Part shown: piece by piece, positions 6,782 to 12,573 of the stretch
Layout: every line of letters begins with the position of its first letter
Position numbering within the stretch: the stretch's first letter is position 1
Source of the DNA: CAYQTL01 sp964420405
Lineage (GTDB): Bacteria; Acidobacteriota; Thermoanaerobaculia; Thermoanaerobaculales; Sulfomarinibacteraceae
Length of the DNA: 12,573 nucleotides
Assembly: GCA_964420405.1 (NCBI GenBank)
Contig: CAYQTL010000100.1
Span: forward strand, 1 to 12,573
Reading direction: 5' to 3'
Position numbers and translations under genes: made by a program
The notes under the pieces: model-generated
Told to the model about the DNA's origin: nothing
Database searches by the model: none
What the model saw: the letters and a program-made list of their open reading frames with translations, nothing else

Positions 6782-7115
6782 CATGGAGCCGCCGTCCCCG
6801 GTCCGTCGGGCACCCTGAGGGCCTTTCCGGCAACCGGGGTCCAGCCTCGCAGTTCTCGAGATCTGCCGACATCACAGCGGACGGGAGGGCGGCGAAGCTC
6901 CTTCGTCTCGCTGATCGGCAACCGGCGGGTCGGGAATGACAGATCGCCCGGGCGACGGGCTCCTCCGCCCCAGCGGGTCCGAGCTCGCGTTGGCGTCGAC
7001 CGCTGCCCGGCTTCGCGTGCGGCGTCGTGCTGACGAGGTGCCGCTGGTCCGCGCGCCGACGCCACGAACCACCTGCGTCGGGGTCCGTATCTCGAGATGA
7101 CCCGATGGTCGTCCG

Positions 7116-7131
7116 GGAACGGGACCGTTCC
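7116..7131 (+). promoter_or_regulatory. candidate operator dyad upstream of the serine hydrolase
   Basis: GGAACGG-GA-CCGTTCC is a perfect 7+7 inverted repeat with a 2-nt centre, ending 5 nt before the ribosome binding site of the gene at 7147. The two-base centre is too tight for a good RNA hairpin, which favours a DNA site for a dimeric regulator. No known operator consensus was recognised; it does not resemble the BlaI/MecI site. Confidence 0.35.
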
Positions 7132-7146
7132 GACATGGAGGAGTAC

Positions 7147-8604
7147 ATGCGGCGTGTGACCTGGAGTGTGGTGCTCGTGCTCGTCTGCACCGCGGCAGCG
7201 GTGGCGTGGGGCGGAACGGGCGAAATGGAAGCCCGTCTCGACGGGCTGGTGACCGCGTACCACGAGAAAGGGCTGTTCAACGGCTCGGTGCTCGTGGGGA
7301 CGGACGGCGAGGTGGTCCTCCGCGAGGGCTACGGTTTCGCCGACGAGGAGTGGCAGATCCCGAACGGGTCCGACACGGTCTTCAGGCTCGGGTCGATCAC
7401 CAAGCAGTTCACCTCGATGCTCGTGATGCAGCAGGTCGCCGAGGGGCGGCTGCGGCTCGACCAGAGCCTCGCGGAGATGCTGCCCTGGTACCGGCAGGAC
7501 ACCGGCAGCCGCGTCACCCTCGAGCAGCTCCTCGACCACACCTCCGGGATCCCGAGCTACACCTCCGATCCCGACTTCTTTCCGCTGCACAGCCGCGATC
7601 CCCTGTCGACCCGGGAGCTGGTCGAGACCTACTGCAGCGGCGACCTTGAGTTCGAGCCCGGCAACCGGTGGCGGTACAACAACTCGGGCTACGTGATTCT
7701 CGGCGCGGTGCTCGAGGAGGTCACGGGGAGGCCCTACGACGAGCTTCTCGAGGCGAGGATCCTCGCACCGCTCGGGATGGACGACAGCGGCTACGACCAC
7801 ACCGCGGCGGTCATCCCCCGCAGGGCGAGCGGCTACCGGTGGACTCCCGAAGGCCTCGAGAACGCCCCCTACCTCGACATGTCGCTGCCCCACGCCGCTG
7901 GCGCGATGTACTCGACCGTCGACGACCTCGCGCGGTGGGACCGGGCGCTCGCAGACGACGAGCTGCTGGCCCCGGAGCTGAAGCGGAGAATGCTCACGCC
8001 CGGCCTGGACGACTACGCCTTCGGGTGGCGGGTGACGACGGAGGAGATCGGTCCGGAGAAGACCTCCCGGAAGGTCTTCAGCCACGGGGGCGGCATCAAC
8101 GGCTTCGCCACTCTGATCGTCCGCATCCCCGCCGACCGCAGCCTTCTCGTGCTGCTCGACAACCACTCCGGGGGGCATCTCGCCGAGCTTCGGAACGGCC
8201 TGCTCGACCTGCTGTACGGCCGCGAGCCCTCTCCGCCGAAGGTGCCCGCTTCGCGGTCGGTCCTCGAGGAGATCGCGGCCGACGGCGTCGAGGCAGGCCT
8301 GGAGCGCTACCGGCAGATCGTCGATGACGCGGCCGGCGGCTGGGAGGTCGGCGAGGCCCAGCTCAACCGCGTCGGGTACGTCCTGCTCGGACGCGGCGAC
8401 GTGGAGGGTGCGGTGAAGGTGTTCGAGGCGAACGCCGCGGCGTACCCGGACAGCTTCAACGTCTACGACAGCCTCGGCGAAGCGCTGGCAGCGCGCGGCG
8501 ACCGGGAGGCGGCGATCCGCAACTACGCCCGCTCCCTCGAGCGGAACCCGGACAACGTCAACGCGATCCGCATGCTGCAGGAGCTGGCGGCGGGGAGCCC
8601 ATAG
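7147..8604 (+). CDS. serine hydrolase (beta-lactamase/penicillin-binding class C family) with C-terminal TPRs
   Basis: A 485-residue exported protein. ATG 7147 is preceded by GGAGGAG (7137-7143) and starts a signal peptide (MRRVTWSVVLVLVCTAAAVAWG); upstream in-frame ATGs at 7105 and 7135 lack this support. The catalytic domain (about residues 25-370) has all the class C-type motifs: SITK with nucleophile S83 and K86, RYNNSGYVILG with Y177 and N179, and FSHGGGINGF with H313 replacing the usual KTG Lys. LEQLLDHTSGIPSY is also typical. An HxG third motif is common in esterases, D-aminopeptidases and other non-beta-lactamase members, so antibiotic hydrolysis is not implied. Residues about 399-480 form two TPR-like units (AVKVFEANAAAYPDSFNVYDSLGEALAARGD and what follows), probably a protein-docking tail. 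It appears monocistronic, with a dyad before it and a hairpin after it. Confidence 0.88.
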   Translation: MRRVTWSVVLVLVCTAAAVAWGGTGEMEARLDGLVTAYHEKGLFNGSVLVGTDGEVVLREGYGFADEEWQIPNGSDTVFRLGSITKQFTSMLVMQQVAEGRLRLDQSLAEMLPWYRQDTGSRVTLEQLLDHTSGIPSYTSDPDFFPLHSRDPLSTRELVETYCSGDLEFEPGNRWRYNNSGYVILGAVLEEVTGRPYDELLEARILAPLGMDDSGYDHTAAVIPRRASGYRWTPEGLENAPYLDMSLPHAAGAMYSTVDDLARWDRALADDELLAPELKRRMLTPGLDDYAFGWRVTTEEIGPEKTSRKVFSHGGGINGFATLIVRIPADRSLLVLLDNHSGGHLAELRNGLLDLLYGREPSPPKVPASRSVLEEIAADGVEAGLERYRQIVDDAAGGWEVGEAQLNRVGYVLLGRGDVEGAVKVFEANAAAYPDSFNVYDSLGEALAARGDREAAIRNYARSLERNPDNVNAIRMLQELAAGSP

Positions 8605-8621
8605 GGCGCCGGCGGCGCGCC

Positions 8622-8638
8622 GGGGCGCACTGTGCCCC
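8622..8638 (+). terminator. putative hairpin terminator after the serine hydrolase
   Basis: GGGGCGC-ACT-GTGCCCC folds into a 7-bp stem (one G-T pair) with a 3-nt loop, 17 nt after the stop codon. It is preceded by another self-complementary GC stretch (8605-8620). No T-run follows. Confidence 0.45.
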
Positions 8639-8664
8639 ACGTCACCGGCGGCGGTGGTTGTGCT

Positions 8665-8694
8665 TTGACCCGGGCTCCGCGCCGGCCGTACGAT
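8665..8694 (+). promoter_or_regulatory. sigma70-like promoter for the beta-helix gene
   Basis: TTGACC (8665-8670, 5 of 6 to TTGACA) and TACGAT (8689-8694, 4 of 6 to TATAAT) are separated by 18 nt and lie 17 nt before the ATG at 8712. Transcription would start at about 8701, giving a very short leader that begins at the ribosome binding site. Confidence 0.45.
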
Positions 8695-8711
8695 CGGAGC
8701 GGAGGGTCCGG

Positions 8712-9788
<1,077 letters not shown>

Positions 9789-9806
9789 CCGACGCGAGGG
9801 TGCAGA

Positions 9807-9825
9807 CGGGCTCGCCCGGAGCCCG
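9807..9825 (+). terminator. putative hairpin terminator after the beta-helix gene
   Basis: CGGGCTC-GCCCG-GAGCCCG gives a perfect 7-bp stem with a 5-nt loop, 18 nt after the stop codon. There is no T-tract, so it is a GC-only terminator candidate. Confidence 0.45.
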
Positions 9826-9958
9826 CGGCGTGCAGCCGTGCCGCGCTGTTCCGGCCGGGTACGAGGGCGAGGTCGTCCGGACGGAGTGCGCCCTGGCGAG
9901 CGACGTCGTCGTGATTCCGGTCGCCACCGTCCTCCGCAACCTGAAGGAACGGGCCTCG

Positions 9959-9977
9959 GGTGGTCGCCGCGACCACC
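9959..9977 (-). terminator. putative hairpin terminator of the hypCDE operon
   Basis: GGTGGTCG (9959-9966) and CGACCACC (9970-9977) form a perfect 8-bp stem with a 3-nt loop, 12 nt beyond the hypE stop on the minus strand. Being symmetric, it could act in both directions in this convergent gap. No T-tract follows. Confidence 0.45.
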
Positions 9978-9989
9978 GCCCCCACTTTC

Positions 9990-11024
9990 CTAGCAGATCC
10001 GCGGCAGGTCGAACCCGGACGGGAGGTCCAGCACCCGGGACCCTCCGATCCTGGTCCGCATGACGACGGGCGGACCTCCGGACACGCGCTCGGTGACGCG
10101 GCCGATGGCGGCGGCGCCCTGGCCGTCGTGACGGGCGCGGAGGAGCTCGACGGTGCGATCCGCGTCCTCCTCGTCCACCACGGCGACGAAGCGACCCTCG
10201 GAGGCGAGACCGAGGGGGTCGAGGCCGAGGAGGTCGCAGATCGCCCGGACCTGCGGGCGCAGCGGGACCTTCTCCTCGTCCACCTCGATGCGGAAGCGGC
10301 TTCGCTCGCAGGTCTCGTGGCAGAGGGCGATGAGGCCGCCGCGGGTCGGGTCGTGGAGGCTCTTGACGTCGACGCCGGCCTCGAACAGGACCTCGACGAG
10401 GTCGACGAGGGGCGTGCTGTCGGAGCGCAGCGGACCCGGGTCGAGGTCGTGGCGGCAGGCGAGGACGGTGGCGCCGTGGTCGGCGAGGGGGCCGGAGGCG
10501 ACCAGGACGTCGCCGGGCCCGATCCGGTGGTCGCCGACGTCGCGGCCGGGCGGCACCACGCCGAGCCCGGCGGTGACGGCGAAGATGCGATCGGCCTTGC
10601 CGCGGGGGACGACCTTGGTGTCGCCGGCGACGACGTGGACGGCGGCCTGGCGGGCCGCCCGCGCGGCGCCCTCGAGGCAGGTCTCGAGCAGCTCGCCGTC
10701 GACGCCCTCCTCGAGGATCAGCGACCACGTCAGCCACAGCGGGCGGGCGCCGACCATGGCGAGGTCGTTGACGGTGCCGCACACGCTGAGGTGGCCGAGG
10801 TCGCCGCCGGGGAAGACCGGCGGGTCGACGACGAAGCCGTCGGTGGTCAGGGCGGGGCGGCCGGGGGGCAGCTCGGGCAGCACCGCGGCGTCGGCCAGAG
10901 CCGACAAGGCGGGGTTGTCGAACGCCGGCACGAACAGGCGCGCCACCATCTCGCGGGTGAGACGGCCGCCGGCGCCGTGGGCGAGGAGGACGTGCTCGGG
11001 CGGTTTCGCGGGATGGTCGCTCAT
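9990..11024 (-). CDS. hypE: hydrogenase maturation protein HypE (carbamoyl dehydratase)
   Basis: A 344-residue protein of the AIR-synthase/PurM fold, the usual HypE length. HypE receives a carbamoyl group from HypF on its C-terminal Cys and dehydrates it with ATP to a thiocyanate, the source of the cyanide ligands of the [NiFe]-hydrogenase iron. Seen here: LLAHGAGGRLTREMV near the N-terminus, CGTVNDLAMVGARP, VVAGDTKVVPRG (nucleotide and metal-binding segments), DPTRGGL, LASEGRFVAVV, and the diagnostic C-terminus PRIC with the acceptor Cys as the last residue. The ATG overlaps the hypD stop as ATGA, with GGAGAG upstream, so translation is coupled. It is cytoplasmic and should pass cyanide to the HypC-HypD complex encoded just upstream. 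Intact and confident. Confidence 0.96.
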   Translation of the reverse strand: MSDHPAKPPEHVLLAHGAGGRLTREMVARLFVPAFDNPALSALADAAVLPELPPGRPALTTDGFVVDPPVFPGGDLGHLSVCGTVNDLAMVGARPLWLTWSLILEEGVDGELLETCLEGAARAARQAAVHVVAGDTKVVPRGKADRIFAVTAGLGVVPPGRDVGDHRIGPGDVLVASGPLADHGATVLACRHDLDPGPLRSDSTPLVDLVEVLFEAGVDVKSLHDPTRGGLIALCHETCERSRFRIEVDEEKVPLRPQVRAICDLLGLDPLGLASEGRFVAVVDEEDADRTVELLRARHDGQGAAAIGRVTERVSGGPPVVMRTRIGGSRVLDLPSGFDLPRIC

Positions 11025-12124
11025 GCGCTCTCCGTCCACCGGTCGTGCCGGTACCAGGCGGCGCAGCTGCCCTCCGCCGACACCATGCAGGCGCCGACCG
11101 GCGTGTCGGGCGTGCACTCGTTGCCGAAGATCGGGCACTCGGGCGGGTCGATGACGCCGCGCAGGACGTCGCCGCACCGGCATCCGGCCGGCTCGACCGG
11201 ATCGGGCAGCTCGACCTCGATCCGGCCGGCGTCCCGGTGGTCGTACTCGTGGCGGAGGTCGAGGCCGGATCCCGGGATGACACCGAACCCCCGCCACTCG
11301 GCGTCGGCCGGCTCGAAGAAGCGGTCCACCAGCTTCGCCGCGACCGGGTTGCCCCCGGGGGAGACGACGCGGTTGTAGAGGTTCACGACCGCCGCCTCGC
11401 CGCGGTTGGACTGCTCGAGGATCTCGAGGACGCCACGCAGCACGTCGACGGGCGCGAATCCCACCACCGCGCCGGGGACGCCGTGGTCCTCCGCCAGGAA
11501 GCGGAACACCTCCCAGCCGGTGAGCACCGACACGTGCCCGGGCAGCAGGAAGCCGGTGACGCCGATCTCCGGGTCGTCGACCAGCGCGCGCATCGGTGGC
11601 GGCATCACCTTGTGGCCGGACAGGACGAGGAAGTTTCCGACGCCGGTCTGCTCGGCCTCGGCGAGAGCGGCGGCGATGGTCGGGACGGTGGTCTCGAAGC
11701 CGACCGCGAGGAAGACCACCCGGCGGCCGGGCTCCGCGCGGGCCAGGTCCACGGCGTCCCGGGGCGAGTAGACGAACCGGACCGGTGCGCCGGTGGCGCG
11801 CGCCTGCTCGAGGGTGCGGGTGGAGGAGGGGACCCGCATCAGGTCGCCGAACGTGCAGATGGTGACGTCGGGCAGCGCGGCGAGCGCCAATGCGTGGTCG
11901 AGGTAGCCGACCGGTGTGACGCAGACCGGGCATCCCGGACCAGAGATCAGCCGTACCCGCGGCGGCAGCATCCGGCGGAGACCGGCGGCGGCGACGGCGT
12001 GGGTGTGGGTGCCGCACACCTCCATGATCGTCACCGGGCGGCGCGCGGCGCGGGCCGCGTCGCCGATCTTCGCGATCAGCGTCCGGACGGCTCTGGGATC
12101 GGACAGCAGGCCGGTGTCGGGCAT
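11021..12124 (-). CDS. hypD: hydrogenase maturation protein HypD
   Basis: A 367-residue HypD, the iron-sulfur scaffold on which Fe(CN)2CO is built with HypC before transfer to the hydrogenase large subunit. The conserved motifs are all present: IMEVCGTHTHA (C37), ISGPGCPVCVTP (C65 and C68, redox/thiol pair), CTFGDLMRVP, AVGFETT, LSGHKVMPPPM, GFLLPGHVSV, and the C-terminal Cys set in CRCGDVLRG and CPIFGNECTPDTPVGACMVS with EGSCAAWYR, which holds the [4Fe-4S] ligands. The start at ATG 12124 leaves 8 nt after hypC. An in-frame GTG at 12136 would instead overlap the hypC stop as GTGA and add VTGS; neither has a strong ribosome binding site. It overlaps hypE by 4 nt. Function is confident; the start is uncertain by four codons. 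Confidence 0.96.
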   Translation of the reverse strand: MPDTGLLSDPRAVRTLIAKIGDAARAARRPVTIMEVCGTHTHAVAAAGLRRMLPPRVRLISGPGCPVCVTPVGYLDHALALAALPDVTICTFGDLMRVPSSTRTLEQARATGAPVRFVYSPRDAVDLARAEPGRRVVFLAVGFETTVPTIAAALAEAEQTGVGNFLVLSGHKVMPPPMRALVDDPEIGVTGFLLPGHVSVLTGWEVFRFLAEDHGVPGAVVGFAPVDVLRGVLEILEQSNRGEAAVVNLYNRVVSPGGNPVAAKLVDRFFEPADAEWRGFGVIPGSGLDLRHEYDHRDAGRIEVELPDPVEPAGCRCGDVLRGVIDPPECPIFGNECTPDTPVGACMVSAEGSCAAWYRHDRWTESA

Positions 12125-12132
12125 GGATCCGG

Positions 12133-12360
12133 TCACAGCTCGACCATCTCGTCGGCGTACTGGCGCAGCAGCTCGAGGGTGCGCATGGCCTCCTCCTCGT
12201 CGACCGTGCCGATGGCGTAGCCGGCGTGGATCAGGACGTGCTGGCCGACCTCGGCCTCGGGGGTCAGCATCAGCGAGATCCGGCGCTGGACGCCGTCGAG
12301 CTCCACCAGCGCGTCGAACTCGGTCTTCTCGATCACCTTCATGGGAATCGCGAGGCACAT
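12133..12360 (-). CDS. hypC: hydrogenase maturation chaperone HypC
   Basis: A 75-residue HypC/HupF-family chaperone. It carries iron with its CN and CO ligands between HypD and the hydrogenase large subunit. The N-terminus MCLAIPMKV is the family signature, with essential C2 after Met removal, and VLIHAGYAI holds the conserved His (H45). The start at 12360 is fixed by this motif and by a GGAGGG site 7 nt upstream; an in-frame ATG at 12381 (MASEGTA before it) would place the essential Cys internally and is rejected. First gene of a hypC-hypD-hypE operon with nearly abutting or overlapping junctions. Confidence 0.95.
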   Translation of the reverse strand: MCLAIPMKVIEKTEFDALVELDGVQRRISLMLTPEAEVGQHVLIHAGYAIGTVDEEEAMRTLELLRQYADEMVEL

Positions 12361-12379
12361 GGCCGTTCCCTCCGACGCC

Positions 12380-12385
12380 ATTCTA
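12380..12385 (-). promoter_or_regulatory. candidate -10 box (TAGAAT) for hypCDE
   Basis: On the minus strand TAGAAT (12385 down to 12380) matches the -10 consensus in 5 of 6 positions and lies 19 nt before the hypC ATG, much as the beta-helix gene's -10 lies 17 nt before its start. No -35 match was found at the proper distance, and I saw no sigma54-type GG/GC element here. Confidence 0.3.
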
Positions 12386-12492
12386 GCCGGAGCGAGACCC
12401 GGTCGCGGGCGACCCTTCCTCCGCCGACCGCGTGGGCGCTGCACAGCGACGGCTCCACCCCGCGCCGGCCCCCCACCGCGCCCCTCAACGCC

Positions 12493-12548
12493 GCGCCGAC
12501 TTCCCGCAGCGACGGCTTCCAGCCCGTAGCGCCGGCTTCCAGCCGGCA
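12493..12548. repeat. array of about 20-nt palindromic repeats upstream of hypC
   Basis: Two adjacent 20-nt units (12509-12528 and 12529-12548) agree at 17 of 20 positions; a third, shortened unit with a 4-nt gap precedes them (12493-12508). The last unit contains a perfect stem-loop, GCCGGCT-TCC-AGCCGGC (12531-12547). The look is that of a dispersed REP-like intergenic palindrome. In the minus strand it would translate as GSRR.GLEA-type junk peptide. It lies about 130 nt upstream of hypC, and 25 nt from the window edge, so the array may continue. Confidence 0.6.
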
Positions 12549-12573
12549 AGCAGACGTCCGAACCCTGTGCACC

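Larger units (their letters stand above)
6733..7146. other. 414-nt intergenic region, no gene seen
   Basis: No conserved coding sequence was found on either strand; the open frames here have Arg/Pro-rich, high-GC shadow composition. It holds a hairpin after the propeller gene (6745-6781), a perfect 12-nt palindrome TCGCCCGGGCGA (6944-6955), two copies of TCTCGAGAT (6854-6862 and 7090-7098, the second within the palindrome ATCTCGAGAT), and a dyad just before the next gene (7116-7131). Confidence 0.6.

Noticed and set aside
4119..6818. 899-codon plus-strand open frame opposite the SGNH gene and overlapping the propeller gene
   Set aside because: It is antisense to the SGNH hydrolase with intact catalytic motifs and out of frame with the propeller; its composition is that of a GC shadow.
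6770..7033. Plus-strand 87-codon open frame in the 414-nt intergenic region
   Set aside because: Low-complexity Arg/Pro/Ser composition with no ribosome binding site and no similarity that I recognise.
6854..7098. Two copies of TCTCGAGAT as a possible paired regulatory site
   Set aside because: CTCGAG-centred palindromes are frequent in this DNA and the two copies are 236 nt apart with no matching flanks; noted only in the intergenic description.
7147..8604. Calling the serine hydrolase an antibiotic-resistance beta-lactamase
   Set aside because: It has an HGG rather than KTG third motif and a TPR tail, which fit the broad serine hydrolase family better.
9960..11378. 472-codon plus-strand open frame opposite hypE and hypD
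   Set aside because: HypE and HypD are unambiguous on the other strand; this frame mirrors their codons and shows no family motif.
12493..12548. CRISPR array
   Set aside because: The units are directly adjacent with no unique spacers and only about 20 nt long.
12339..12572. Minus-strand open frames reading GSRR/GLEA-type peptides upstream of hypC
   Set aside because: They are translations of the palindromic repeat array and flanking GC-rich DNA, not conserved protein.

Overview
The window is very GC-rich (roughly 70% by eye) bacterial chromosomal DNA, densely coding on both strands, with several secreted or lipidated proteins and Sec signal peptides. A periplasmic lytic transglycosylase and a lipoprotein point to a Gram-negative cell. 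Short DGFE(S/T)GD-type tags on secreted proteins and a DUF5818-like lipoprotein suggest an Acidobacteriota (Thermoanaerobaculia-like) source. That is inference from family resemblance; no rRNA or other taxonomic marker is present.

Left part (1-2634, plus strand): the 3' end of an MltF-like lytic transglycosylase; a structured leader; a two-gene operon of a VOC-family ring-cleaving dioxygenase and a phospholipase/carboxylesterase-type serine hydrolase (the MhqO/MhqD-type pairing associated with quinone and hydroquinone detoxification); a small DUF5818-like lipoprotein; and a short fragment resembling the NorB nitric oxide reductase large subunit, probably a gene remnant.

Middle part (2793-9788): a secreted Cys-rich protein of unknown function; a convergent membrane-anchored SGNH/GDSL hydrolase; a divergent secreted beta-propeller-like protein; a serine beta-lactamase-like hydrolase with C-terminal TPRs; and a secreted right-handed beta-helix protein. 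The three non-enzymatic secreted proteins share the tag [LI]F-x-DGF-[DE]. It is at the extreme C-terminus in two of them and at the predicted mature N-terminus in the third.

Right part (9959-12573, minus strand): a compact hypC-hypD-hypE operon for assembling the Fe(CN)2CO centre of [NiFe]-hydrogenase. It ends in a hairpin and is preceded by a short array of about 20-nt palindromic repeats. No hydrogenase structural gene, hypA, hypB or hypF lies in the window.

No mobile element, CRISPR array, tRNA or rRNA was recognised. The best leads are the shared DGFE tag, the dioxygenase leader with two hairpins showing the same ACGGAGA loop (CsrA/Rsm-like), the NorB-like remnant and the palindromic repeat array.
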